A stretch of DNA of 50,169 nucleotides from Pseudomonas guariconensis (lineage in GTDB: Bacteria > Pseudomonadota > Gammaproteobacteria > Pseudomonadales > Pseudomonadaceae). Position 1 is the first letter of the stretch. Every line of letters begins with the position of its first letter. Position numbers and translations under genes: made by a program. The stretch spans positions 1 to 50,169 of the forward strand of contig NZ_JADLJL010000035.1 in assembly GCF_015680235.1 (NCBI RefSeq). Reading direction: 5' to 3'. The notes below the pieces were generated by a model. That model searched no databases. It was not told the DNA's origin and worked only from the letters and a program-made list of their open reading frames with translations. Shown piece by piece: positions 1-7,686 of this stretch.

Positions 1-13
1 TTACGGAGGTGGG

Positions 14-67
14 TGCCGGGCATGGATGCCCGGCAAGCGGCGCAGGGCCATGGATGGCCCTTCGCCG
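14..67. repeat. Tandem hairpins with identical TGGA loops
   Basis: Hairpin one has 9-bp perfect arms (TGCCGGGCA at 14-22, TGCCCGGCA at 27-35). Hairpin two has arms 38-50 and 55-67 with one mismatch (C43/T62). Both loops are TGGA (23-26 and 51-54). Neither is followed by a T-tract, so they are not classical terminators. Function unknown. Confidence 0.6.
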
Positions 68-147
68 CGCCCCACCGGGAGTAATGCCGGAGCGAGGGAA
101 CCCCGGAGCGAAGCGCAGGGGCCGGATGCAGGAGCCAGCGGTTTTTG

Positions 148-190
148 CCTACTTTTGCCCAAGAGCAAAAGTAGGTCGCCGTAAAGGCGA
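148..190. repeat. Hairpin pair, probable dispersed Pseudomonas intergenic repeat
   Basis: Perfect 11-bp arms (CCTACTTTTGC at 148-158 and its complement at 165-175) flank a 6-base loop. A 5-bp hairpin follows (176-180 with 186-190). From memory, a similar non-coding motif recurs in intergenic DNA of many Pseudomonas genomes; only one copy is present here, so repetition cannot be shown from this window. Confidence 0.45.
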
Positions 191-308
191 AAAGGTGAGT
201 CAGCGCCGCCATGGCAAATGGATATTTCGCTATTTCAATGCAGTCGATTTTTAGAAACTGCTGGTTTCTCGGTCTCAATCACAACGACCCGCCTAAGCCC
301 TACACCCA

Positions 309-1394
309 TCAGTGCTGTCGCCGCCAGGCCCGCACTGTGGTGTACATCAATACCGCAGCAAGCACCGGCAAGACGTAGAACAGCATCAGGTGCTCCAGCC
401 GCCCGGCCAGCGGCATGCCAGTGGTGAAGGCCACCACATGCAGGCCGTAGGCCAGGTAGAGGCAGAGAAATACCAGCCCTTCGGCACGGGTGACGCGGTA
501 GCCGGAATAGAACACCGGCAGGCTCAACACCGCGACCCCCAGCATCACCGGCAGGTCGAAATCCAGGGCATTGGGCGAAATCGACAGTGGCTCCGGCGTG
601 ACCACCGCGGTCAGGCCCAGCACGGCCAGCAGGTTGAACAGGTTGCTGCCGATCACCGTGCCCACCGCGATTTCCCGCTCGCCGCGCAGGGCCGCGATCA
701 GGGCCGCGGCCAGCTCCGGCAAGGACGTGCAGACGGCAACCACCGTAAGGCCAATGATGCGCTCGGACAGCCCCAGGTCGGTGGCCACCTCCACGGCAGC
801 CTCGAGCAGCAGGTGGCCGGCCAGACTCAGCAGGCCCAGGCCCAGCAGCACCTGCAGCATCGCGCCGCTCCAGAAACGCCCGGCACTGGTGTGCACGGCC
901 TCGGGAGCAGGATAAGTGCGGGCGTAATGCCGTGACTGGTGCCATAGCATGCCCAGGTAGCCCAGCAAGCCAAGAACCAGCAGCAGGCCTTCGAGGCGGC
1001 CCAGTTGGCCGTTTCCGGCCAGCAGGTAGACCAGGGCGCTGGCGGCGATCATCAGCGGGATATCCAGGCGTACCAGCTGCCGGGAAACGCGTAGTGGAAT
1101 GACCAGCGCGGCCAGCCCGAGAATCACCAGCACATTGAAGATATTGCTGCCGATCACGCTGCCCACCGCGACGTCAGGGGCGCCCTGGAAAGCCGCCTGC
1201 AAGCTCACGGTCAATTGTGGCGCGGTGCTGCCGAAGGCCACCAGGCTCAGGCCGATGATCAATGGGCGCACATGCAGGCGCAAGGCCAGGCGCAGGGCGG
1301 CGCGTACCAGCAGCTCGGCACCGATCACCAGCAACACCAGGCCGAAGCCCAGTTGCAGGAGGCTGAAGGTGGGGAGGGTGGCCAGGTCGAAAAT
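309..1394 (-). CDS. CaCA-family cation (calcium/sodium) antiporter
   Basis: Inner-membrane exchanger of the Ca2+/cation antiporter superfamily. The protein is almost wholly hydrophobic and built as two repeats: GSVIGSNIFN in the first half and GTVIGSNLFN in the second, each preceded by an alpha-repeat (GSTAPQLTVS near residues 55-65 and TSLPELAAAL in the second half). The second repeat keeps the ion-binding glutamate; the first has glutamine at the matching place, so the ion may not be the textbook Ca2+/Na+ pair. I start at ATT 1394: AGGAG lies 8 bases upstream, an in-frame stop is close behind, no ATG or GTG lies between, and the next usable start (GTG 1337) would delete part of the first membrane helix. 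This gives 361 residues. It lies 19 bases downstream of rlpA on the same strand. Confidence 0.85.
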   Translation of the reverse strand: MFDLATLPTFSLLQLGFGLVLLVIGAELLVRAALRLALRLHVRPLIIGLSLVAFGSTAPQLTVSLQAAFQGAPDVAVGSVIGSNIFNVLVILGLAALVIPLRVSRQLVRLDIPLMIAASALVYLLAGNGQLGRLEGLLLVLGLLGYLGMLWHQSRHYARTYPAPEAVHTSAGRFWSGAMLQVLLGLGLLSLAGHLLLEAAVEVATDLGLSERIIGLTVVAVCTSLPELAAALIAALRGEREIAVGTVIGSNLFNLLAVLGLTAVVTPEPLSISPNALDFDLPVMLGVAVLSLPVFYSGYRVTRAEGLVFLCLYLAYGLHVVAFTTGMPLAGRLEHLMLFYVLPVLAAVLMYTTVRAWRRQH

Positions 1395-1413
1395 GGTCGG
1401 GACTCCTGTCAGG

Positions 1414-1803
1414 TCAGTCGCTTAGCCCTTGTACCCGGACGCGCGCTGTTCCGCTACGGATCATGCCGATTTTTTCTGCTGCAGCCCGTGACAGGTCGAT
1501 CAGCCGGCCGCGGGTATGTGGGCCTCGGTCGTTGATGCGCACTACGACGCTGCGTTTGTTGGCAAGGTTGGTGACCAGCACCCGGCTGCCGAAGGGCAGG
1601 CTGCGGTGGGCGGCGGTGAGACCGTGTTGGTTGAAGCGCTCGCCGCTGGCAGTGCGTTTGCCGTGGTGGCGGGAGCCGTAATAAGAAGCGACGCCGGTCC
1701 GGTCGTAACCTCGGGAGTCGATGTCGCGGGAATCGATGTCAGGGCTGGCGCAGCCGGCCAGCAGGGAGAAGAGCGCGAGGGCGCTGAAGGAACGGCGTAT
1801 CAA
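1414..1803 (-). CDS. RlpA-like septal ring lipoprotein
   Basis: Small double-psi beta-barrel protein of the RlpA family. Full-length RlpA is a lytic transglycosylase acting on peptide-stripped glycan at the division septum. The deduced 129-residue protein begins with a lipoprotein signal, MIRRSFSALALFSLLAGC, with lipobox LAGC, then the DPBB core with GVASYYGSRHHGKRTASGE and NDRGPH. There is no C-terminal SPOR domain, so this is the short form found next to gatB in Pseudomonas rather than the full rlpA. The start is TTG 1803, with GGAG 8 bases upstream; the open frame extends further upstream only through an inverted repeat (1856-1910), which I exclude. Enzymatic activity is not proven by the sequence. 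Confidence 0.8.
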   Translation of the reverse strand: MIRRSFSALALFSLLAGCASPDIDSRDIDSRGYDRTGVASYYGSRHHGKRTASGERFNQHGLTAAHRSLPFGSRVLVTNLANKRSVVVRINDRGPHTRGRLIDLSRAAAEKIGMIRSGTARVRVQGLSD

Positions 1804-1855
1804 TTCAGGGGCTCCGTTATAAGGAAGCAGCAGGCGAGGGCGTTGCCCTCGATCG

Positions 1856-1910
1856 CGGCACAAGGCCGCTCCTATAGGCTTGTCGAACCTGTAGGAGCGG
1901 CCTTGTGCCG
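1856..1910. repeat. REP-like inverted repeat (rlpA-gatB gap)
   Basis: Two 23-bp arms (1856-1878 and 1888-1910) match with one or two mismatches around a 9-base spacer. The core, GTAGGAGCGGCCTTGTGCCG, recurs almost unchanged at 45187-45260, which identifies it as a dispersed repeat of this genome. Confidence 0.8.
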
Positions 1911-1940
1911 AGATGGGCCGCAAGTGGCCCCAATGCCGCG

Positions 1941-3386
1941 TTACCCTTCGAGCTTGGCCTTGAGCAATTGGTTCACTTGCCCCGGGTTGGCCTTGCCCTT
2001 GGATGCCTTCATCGCCTGGCCGACGAAGAAGCCGAACATCTTGCCACGCTTGGCCTCGTCGGCGGCGCGGTACTGTTCTACCTGTTCGGCGTTGGCGGCG
2101 AGCATTTCGTCGAGCATCTTGTCGATCGCACCGGTGTCGGTGACCTGCTTGAGGCCACGGCTTTCGATGATGCTGTCGGCATCGCCTTCACCGGCGGCCA
2201 TGGCCTCGAACACGGTCTTGGCGATCTTGCCGCTGATGGTGTTGTCGCGGATGCGCAACAGCATGCCGCCAAGCAGTTCGGCATTCACCGGTGCCTGGTC
2301 GATCTCCACGCCCAGCTTGTTGAGCAGGCTGCCCAGCTCGACCATCACCCAGTTGGCGGCAAGCTTGGCGTCGCCACCGATACGGGCGACTTCCTCGAAG
2401 TAGTCGGCCTGCTCGCGGCTGGCGGCCAGCACGTTGGCGTCATAGGCCGACAGGCCATACTGGCTCTGGAAGCGCTCGACCTTCTGCGTCGGCAACTCCG
2501 GCAGGCCGGCACGGACGGTTTCGAGGAAGCTGTCCTCGATGACCACCGGCAGCAGGTCCGGGTCAGGGAAGTAACGGTAGTCGTTGGCTTCCTCCTTGCT
2601 GCGCATCGAGCGGGTCTCGTCCTTGTTCGGGTCGTACAGGCGGGTTTCCTGGACCACCTTGCCGCCGTCCTCGATCAGGTCGATCTGGCGCTGGATCTCG
2701 CTGTTGATGGCGCGCTCGATGAAGCGGAACGAGTTGACGTTCTTGATCTCGCAGCGCGTGCCGAACTCGGCCTGGCCCTTCGGCCGGACCGAGACGTTGC
2801 AGTCGCAGCGCAGCGAGCCTTCGGCCATGTTGCCGTCGCAGATACCCAGGTAGCGCACCAGGGCGTGAATCGCCTTGACGTAGGCCACCGCTTCCTTGGC
2901 GCTGCGCATGTCAGGCTCGGAGACGATCTCCAGCAGCGGGGTGCCGGCGCGGTTCAGGTCGATGCCGGTGGAACCGCTGAAGTCTTCGTGGAGGCTCTTG
3001 CCGGCGTCTTCCTCAAGGTGTGCGCGGGTGATGCCGATGCGCTTGATGGTGCCGTCTTCCAGGGCGATGTCCAGGTGGCCCTTGCCGACGATCGGCAGGT
3101 CCATCTGGCTGATCTGGTAGCCCTTGGGCAGGTCCGGGTAGAAGTAGTTCTTGCGCGCGAACACGTTGCGCTTGCCGATCTGGGCATCGATGGCCAGGCC
3201 GAACATGCAGGCCATGCGCACGGCTTCCTGGTTCAGCACTGGCAGCACGCCAGGCATGCCGAGGTCGACCAGGCTGGCCTGGGTGTTCGGCTCGGAGCCG
3301 AAGGTGGTGGCGCTGCCGGAGAAGATCTTCGACTGGGTGGCGAGCTGGGTATGAATCTCCAGCCCGATCACAACTTCCCATTGCAT
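1941..3386 (-). CDS. gatB: Asp-tRNA(Asn)/Glu-tRNA(Gln) amidotransferase subunit B
   Basis: Subunit B of GatCAB, which binds misacylated Glu-tRNA(Gln) or Asp-tRNA(Asn), activates the acyl group with ATP and amidates it with ammonia delivered from GatA. The 481-residue protein is normal length. It starts MQWEVVIGLEIHTQL, the family signature, holds the cradle domain through about residue 290, and ends in the helical and YqeY-like tail that touches the tRNA. It is last in gatC-gatA-gatB, 11 bases after gatA. Genomes with gatCAB may charge Gln and/or Asn indirectly; which applies here cannot be told from this window. Confidence 0.98.
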   Translation of the reverse strand: MQWEVVIGLEIHTQLATQSKIFSGSATTFGSEPNTQASLVDLGMPGVLPVLNQEAVRMACMFGLAIDAQIGKRNVFARKNYFYPDLPKGYQISQMDLPIVGKGHLDIALEDGTIKRIGITRAHLEEDAGKSLHEDFSGSTGIDLNRAGTPLLEIVSEPDMRSAKEAVAYVKAIHALVRYLGICDGNMAEGSLRCDCNVSVRPKGQAEFGTRCEIKNVNSFRFIERAINSEIQRQIDLIEDGGKVVQETRLYDPNKDETRSMRSKEEANDYRYFPDPDLLPVVIEDSFLETVRAGLPELPTQKVERFQSQYGLSAYDANVLAASREQADYFEEVARIGGDAKLAANWVMVELGSLLNKLGVEIDQAPVNAELLGGMLLRIRDNTISGKIAKTVFEAMAAGEGDADSIIESRGLKQVTDTGAIDKMLDEMLAANAEQVEQYRAADEAKRGKMFGFFVGQAMKASKGKANPGQVNQLLKAKLEG

Positions 3387-3397
3387 GTGTGAATTCC

Positions 3398-4849
3398 TCA
3401 GAAGCCGTTAGGGGCGCGGGTGTGCCAGTCGGTGACTTGCTGGTAGCGGTGCGCGACGTTGAGCAGGCGGCCTTCCTGGAAGTACGGGGCCAGCAGCTGT
3501 ACGCCGACCGGCAGGCCATCGACGAAACCGGCCGGCATCGACAGGCCCGGCAGGCCCGCCAGGTTGGCGGTGATGGTGTAGACGTCCTCGAGGTAGGCGG
3601 CGACCGGGTCGCTGCTCTTGGCGCCGAGCTTCCAGGCCGGGTTCGGCGTGGTTGGGCCGAGGATCAGGTCGACCTGTTCGAAGGCGGCCATGAAGTCGTT
3701 CTTGATCAGGCGGCGGATCTGCTGCGCCTTCACGTAGTAGGCGTCGTAGTAGCCGGCCGACAAGGCATAGGTGCCGACCATGATACGGCGCTGCACTTCG
3801 ACGCCGAAGCCTTCGCCACGGGAACGCTTGTACAGGTCGGTGAGGTCCTTGGGCTCCTCGCAGCGGTAGCCGAAGCGTACGCCGTCGAAGCGCGACAGGT
3901 TGGAGGAGGCCTCTGCCGGTGCGATCACGTAGTACGCCGGGATGGCGTGCTGCATGTTCGGCAGGCTGATTTCCTTGACCACTGCGCCGAGCTTTTCCAG
4001 CTCCTGGACGCTGGCCTGGACCAGGTCGGCGATGCGTGGGTCGAGGCCGGCACCGAAGTATTCCTTCGGCAGGCCGATGCGCAGGCCTTCGAGTGGAGCG
4101 TTCAGGTTGGCGCTGTAGTCCGGCACCGGCTCGTCGATGCTGGTGGAGTCCTTGGCATCGAAACCGGCCATGCCTTGCAGCAGCAGGGCGCAGTCTTCGG
4201 CAGTGCGGGCCATCGGGCCGCCCTGGTCGAGGCTCGAGGCGTAGGCGATCATGCCCCAGCGCGAGACGCGGCCGTAGGTCGGCTTGAGGCCGGTGAGGTT
4301 GGTCAGTGCCGCCGGTTGGCGGATCGAGCCGCCGGTATCGGTGCCAGTGGCCACCGGCAGCAGACGCGCGGCCACGGCGGCGGCCGAACCGCCCGAGGAG
4401 CCGCCAGGCACGTGCTCGAGGTTCCACGGGTTCTTCACCGCGCCATAGTGGCTGGACTCGTTGGCCGAGCCCATGGCGAATTCGTCCATGTTGGTCTTGC
4501 CCAAGGTGACCATGCCGGCTTCGGCCAGCTTGGCAACCACGGTGGCGTCATACGGCGCCTTGAAGTTGTCGAGCATCTTCGAGCCGCAGCTGGTGCGGAT
4601 GCCGCTGGTGCAGAACAGGTCCTTGTGGGCGATCGGTGCGCCGAGCAGGGCACCGGCTTCGCCGTTGGCGCGGCGGGCGTCGGCGGCACGCGCCTGTTGC
4701 AGGGCCTGCTCCTCGGTGACGCTGATGAAGCTGTTGATCTGTGGGTCGAGCTGTTTGATGCGCGCCAGCAGGGCGCCGGTCAGCTCTTCGGAGGAAAACG
4801 ACTTGTCGGCGAGTCCGCGGGCGATCTCGGCCAGGGTCAATTGATGCAT
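3398..4849 (-). CDS. gatA: Asp-tRNA(Asn)/Glu-tRNA(Gln) amidotransferase subunit A
   Basis: Glutaminase subunit of GatCAB, an amidase-signature enzyme that releases ammonia from glutamine. The Ser-cisSer-Lys triad is intact: K76 in PIAHKDLF, S151 in the Gly/Ser run GGSSGGSAAA, and nucleophile S175 in TDTGGSIRQPA. At 483 residues it has the expected length. It sits between gatC (15-base gap) and gatB (11-base gap), so the three are almost certainly cotranscribed from upstream of gatC. Confidence 0.98.
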   Translation of the reverse strand: MHQLTLAEIARGLADKSFSSEELTGALLARIKQLDPQINSFISVTEEQALQQARAADARRANGEAGALLGAPIAHKDLFCTSGIRTSCGSKMLDNFKAPYDATVVAKLAEAGMVTLGKTNMDEFAMGSANESSHYGAVKNPWNLEHVPGGSSGGSAAAVAARLLPVATGTDTGGSIRQPAALTNLTGLKPTYGRVSRWGMIAYASSLDQGGPMARTAEDCALLLQGMAGFDAKDSTSIDEPVPDYSANLNAPLEGLRIGLPKEYFGAGLDPRIADLVQASVQELEKLGAVVKEISLPNMQHAIPAYYVIAPAEASSNLSRFDGVRFGYRCEEPKDLTDLYKRSRGEGFGVEVQRRIMVGTYALSAGYYDAYYVKAQQIRRLIKNDFMAAFEQVDLILGPTTPNPAWKLGAKSSDPVAAYLEDVYTITANLAGLPGLSMPAGFVDGLPVGVQLLAPYFQEGRLLNVAHRYQQVTDWHTRAPNGF

Positions 4850-4864
4850 GGCAGGCTCTTTCCC

Positions 4865-5152
4865 TTACTCGATGACTTTCGGAACCAGGTACAGACCATT
4901 TTCGGTCGCCGGGGCGATGGCCTGGTAGCGGTCGCGCTGGTTGCTTTCGGTGACCTGGTCGGGGCGCAGGCGCTGGCTGGCCTCCAGGGGGTGTGCCAGG
5001 GGCTCGATGCCGCTGGTGTCGACGGCTTGCATCTGGTCGACCAGCCCGAGAATACTGTTCAAGGCATCGGTAATGCGTGGCAGTTCGCCTTCATTCAGGC
5101 CCAGGCGGGCCAGATGGGCGATCTTTTCCACGTCGCAGCGTTGAAGCGCCAT
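4865..5152 (-). CDS. gatC: Asp-tRNA(Asn)/Glu-tRNA(Gln) amidotransferase subunit C
   Basis: Small structural subunit that wraps around GatA and holds it to GatB. The 95-residue protein starts MALQRCDVEKIAHLARLGL, typical of GatC, and has the usual length. The chosen ATG at 5152 has GGAG about 6 bases upstream; an open frame continues 37 codons further upstream but has no family resemblance there. It is the first gene of the gatCAB transcription unit and lies divergent from mreB, with about 200 bases between the two starts. Confidence 0.95.
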   Translation of the reverse strand: MALQRCDVEKIAHLARLGLNEGELPRITDALNSILGLVDQMQAVDTSGIEPLAHPLEASQRLRPDQVTESNQRDRYQAIAPATENGLYLVPKVIE

Positions 5153-5280
5153 GGGGATCTCCAGGAGAAACGGAACGGATGGGGTCCGAAGTGAGGAACA
5201 TGCCAGCATTTTGATGGTCATACGGCGGCGATCATCTGCTGGCGTGCTCGGAAAAACTGCCAATTTAACATATTGGCTCC

Positions 5281-5309
5281 TTGCCCAAAATCCCTGCCAT
5301 TGTTAGAGT
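5281..5309 (+). promoter_or_regulatory. Candidate sigma-70 promoter for mreB
   Basis: TTGCCC (5281-5286) and TAGAGT (5304-5309) are separated by 17 bases and would start transcription near 5316, about 38 bases before the mreB ATG. Both hexamers are imperfect, so this is a pattern-based proposal. Confidence 0.4.
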
Positions 5310-5353
5310 TTGCCGCACTTTTTTACCCACGCTTTGCCTAGGGTCACTTTCCC

Positions 5354-6391
5354 ATGTTCAAGAAACTGCGTGGCATGTTTTCCAGCGATCTGTCCATCGA
5401 CCTGGGTACTGCCAACACCCTTATTTACGTGCGTGAGCGCGGTATCGTCCTGAATGAACCCTCGGTTGTTGCCATTCGTACCCACGGCAACCAGAAAAGC
5501 GTCGTCGCGGTCGGTACCGAGGCCAAGCGCATGCTGGGCCGTACGCCTGGCAACATCGCTGCCATTCGTCCGATGAAGGACGGCGTGATCGCCGATTTCA
5601 GCGTTTGTGAAAAAATGCTGCAGTACTTCATCAACAAGGTTCACGAGAACAGCTTCCTGCAGCCCAGCCCGCGTGTGCTGATCTGCGTGCCGTGCAAGTC
5701 GACCCAGGTGGAACGTCGCGCCATTCGCGAATCCGCCCTGGGCGCTGGCGCCCGCGAGGTGTTCCTGATCGAAGAGCCGATGGCCGCCGCTATAGGTGCC
5801 GGGCTGCCGGTCGAAGAGGCCCGCGGCTCGATGGTCGTGGACATCGGTGGTGGTACCACCGAAATCGCCCTGATCTCCCTCAATGGCGTGGTCTATGCCG
5901 AATCCGTACGGGTTGGCGGCGACCGCTTCGACGAAGCCATCGTCACCTACGTGCGCCGCAATTACGGCAGCCTGATCGGTGAGTCCACCGCCGAGCGCAT
6001 CAAGCAGGAAATCGGCACAGCCTACCCGGGCGGCGAAGTGCGCGAAGTCGATGTCCGTGGCCGCAACCTGGCCGAGGGCGTACCGCGTGCCTTCACCCTG
6101 AACTCCAACGAAGTGCTCGAAGCGCTGCAGGAATCCCTGGCGACCATCGTCCAGGCGGTCAAGAGCGCCCTGGAGCAGTCGCCGCCGGAGCTCGCCTCGG
6201 ACATCGCCGAGCGTGGCCTGGTGCTGACCGGTGGCGGTGCGCTGCTGCGCGACCTGGACAAGCTGCTGGCCCAGGAAACCGGCCTGCCGGTGATCGTCGC
6301 CGAAGATCCGCTGACCTGCGTCGCCCGTGGTGGCGGCCGTGCGCTGGAAATGATGGACAAACACGCCATGGACCTGCTCTCCAGCGAGTGA
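5354..6391 (+). CDS. mreB: Rod shape-determining protein MreB
   Basis: Bacterial actin that polymerises on the inner face of the membrane and positions the elongation machinery for peptidoglycan. The 345-residue protein has the actin-fold nucleotide motifs: phosphate-1 IDLGTANTLIY near residues 15-25, phosphate-2 VVDIGGGTTEIA near 161-172, and the adenosine motif LVLTGGGALL near 290. The N-terminus MFKKLRGMF is amphipathic, as in other Gram-negative MreB proteins that bind membrane directly. mreC follows after 182 bases containing a strong hairpin (6434-6462), so MreB can be made in excess of MreC. Confidence 0.98.
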   Translation: MFKKLRGMFSSDLSIDLGTANTLIYVRERGIVLNEPSVVAIRTHGNQKSVVAVGTEAKRMLGRTPGNIAAIRPMKDGVIADFSVCEKMLQYFINKVHENSFLQPSPRVLICVPCKSTQVERRAIRESALGAGAREVFLIEEPMAAAIGAGLPVEEARGSMVVDIGGGTTEIALISLNGVVYAESVRVGGDRFDEAIVTYVRRNYGSLIGESTAERIKQEIGTAYPGGEVREVDVRGRNLAEGVPRAFTLNSNEVLEALQESLATIVQAVKSALEQSPPELASDIAERGLVLTGGGALLRDLDKLLAQETGLPVIVAEDPLTCVARGGGRALEMMDKHAMDLLSSE

Positions 6392-6433
6392 TCCTGCGCC
6401 GTCCATGCGTGCATGGATTGTGTTCGCCCGGTT

Positions 6434-6462
6434 TACAGGTAGCACACACAGTGCTACCTGTA
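6434..6462 (+). promoter_or_regulatory. Perfect 12-bp hairpin between mreB and mreC
   Basis: Arms 6434-6445 and 6451-6462 are perfectly complementary (TACAGGTAGCAC and its complement) around the loop ACACA. There is no T-tract, so it is not a classical terminator. It lies 43 bases past the mreB stop and about 110 bases before the mreC start. An RNA 3'-end stabiliser, processing site or attenuator would fit; none is proven. Confidence 0.6.
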
Positions 6463-6530
6463 TGCGCTGGGCTGGCGTCCGTCCGGGCGTCGTTTCCGTT
6501 CAACCCGCAAGCAGGCCGGTGCATTGCTCC

Positions 6531-6578
6531 ATGTTCAATGACCTCCTGAATCGTCGTCCACGAGGAACGGCCCATTAA
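6531..6578 (+). CDS. Possible 15-codon leader ORF overlapping mreC start
   Basis: An ATG at 6531 opens 15 codons (MFNDLLNRRPRGTAH) and ends in TAA 6576-6578, sharing a base with the proposed ATT start of mreC at 6574-6576. The arrangement would allow terminating ribosomes to restart on mreC. There is no good Shine-Dalgarno sequence before this ATG, so it may be chance. Confidence 0.2.
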   Translation: MFNDLLNRRPRGTAH

Positions 6579-7686
6579 ACCGCTTTTCTCCAAGGGCCCT
6601 TCGCTGGGCGTTCGTCTCCTGGTACTGGTGGTGCTGTCGGTCGCGCTGATGGTGGTCGACTCGCGTTTCGCCGTGCTCAAGCCAGTACGTAGCCAGATGG
6701 GGCTTGTGCTGATGGAGTCCTATTGGATCACCGATCTGCCGCAACGCCTGTGGCAGGGGGTGGCCAGCCAGTTCGGCAGCCGTACCGAACTGATCGCGGA
6801 AAACGAAAAGCTCAAGACCGAAGCCCTGTTGCTGCAGGGGCGCCTGCAGAAGCTGGCGGCCCTGACCGAGCAGAACGTGCGGCTGCGCGAGTTGCTCAAT
6901 TCCTCGGCGCTGGTCAACGAGAAGGTCGAAGTGGCCGAGCTCATCGGCGTCGACCCCAACCCGTTCACCCACCGTATCCTGATCAACAAGGGCGAGCGCG
7001 ACGGTGTATTCCTCGGCCAGCCGGTGCTCGATGCGCGTGGCCTGATGGGGCAGGTGGTGGAACTGATGCCTTACACGGCACGGGTCCTGTTGCTGACCGA
7101 TACCACCCACAGCATCCCGGTACAGGTCAACCGTAACGGCCTGCGCGCCATCGCCAGCGGCACCGGCAACCCGGAGCGCCTGGAGTTGCGCCACGTGGCG
7201 GATACCGCCGACGTCAAGGAAGGCGACCTACTGGTCAGCTCCGGCATGGGCCAGCGTTTCCCGGCGGGCTACCCGGTGGCCACGGTCAACGAAGTGATCC
7301 ACGATTCCGGCCAGCCGTTCGCCATCGTCCGTGCCATTCCCACGGCCGCGCTCAACCGTAGTCGCTACATGTTGCTGGTGTTCAGCGACCGGCGTACGCC
7401 AGAAGAACGGGCGACGGACGCTGCGCTCGCCCAGGAAGAAGCCGACCGCAAGGGCACGCCGGAACATGGCCAGGCCGCCGGTGAAAACGGGCAGGCCGTG
7501 CCCACCCCGGCGCCTGCCACGCCTGGCGCCGCACCGGCAACACCTGGAGCGGTACCGGCAACGCCTGCAACGGCACCTGCTGCTGCGCCTGCTCCCGCTG
7601 CTCCCAACGCGCCCGTTGCGCCTGCAGCGGCACCCGCCAGCCCGGCAGCGGCCCCTGCGGCCCCGAACCCACCCCGGAGAGAATGA
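6574..7686 (+). CDS. mreC: Rod shape-determining protein MreC
   Basis: Bitopic inner-membrane protein whose periplasmic part scaffolds the elongasome and activates PBP2. I start at ATT 6574: GAGG lies 8 bases upstream, an in-frame TGA lies just behind, and this start restores a basic cytoplasmic N-terminus (IKPLFSKGPSLGVR) before the membrane helix. The first ATG (6628) falls inside that helix. The result is 370 residues: helix about 15-35, coiled coil about 65-105, paired beta domains about 110-280, then a tail from about residue 305 made almost entirely of Ala, Pro and Thr in imperfect repeats (7494-7680), a length-variable region of unknown use. The stop overlaps the mreD start. Confidence 0.93.
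   Translation: MKPLFSKGPSLGVRLLVLVVLSVALMVVDSRFAVLKPVRSQMGLVLMESYWITDLPQRLWQGVASQFGSRTELIAENEKLKTEALLLQGRLQKLAALTEQNVRLRELLNSSALVNEKVEVAELIGVDPNPFTHRILINKGERDGVFLGQPVLDARGLMGQVVELMPYTARVLLLTDTTHSIPVQVNRNGLRAIASGTGNPERLELRHVADTADVKEGDLLVSSGMGQRFPAGYPVATVNEVIHDSGQPFAIVRAIPTAALNRSRYMLLVFSDRRTPEERATDAALAQEEADRKGTPEHGQAAGENGQAVPTPAPATPGAAPATPGAVPATPATAPAAAPAPAAPNAPVAPAAAPASPAAAPAAPNPPRRE

Larger units (their letters stand above)
1..308. other. Non-coding, hairpin-rich region at left edge
   Basis: I see no supportable gene in these 308 bases. They hold two adjacent hairpins with the same TGGA loop (14-35 and 38-67), then a third hairpin (148-175) followed by a small one (176-190). The remainder up to 308, the stop of the minus-strand antiporter gene, shows nothing clear. 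The block resembles the structured intergenic DNA common in Pseudomonas and is probably the 3' flank of a gene beyond the left edge. A short open frame exists on the plus strand but runs straight through the hairpins, so I do not call it. Confidence 0.6.

Noticed and set aside
9..254. 81-codon open frame at the left edge
   Set aside because: It runs through the three hairpins and has no homology-like features.
235..285. Short hairpin AGAAAC-TGCTG-GTTTCT as terminator of the antiporter gene
   Set aside because: On the minus strand the stem is followed by A bases, not T, so it does not fit a terminator.
1905..3392. 495-codon open frame on the plus strand opposite gatB
   Set aside because: It is the mirror of a high-GC3 gene; the product is a low-complexity Leu/Gly/Asp/His-rich string with no domain, and gatB on the other strand is certain.
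3389..5194. 601-codon open frame on the plus strand opposite gatA and gatC
   Set aside because: Same GC3 artefact; no recognisable motif, and it spans two certain genes.
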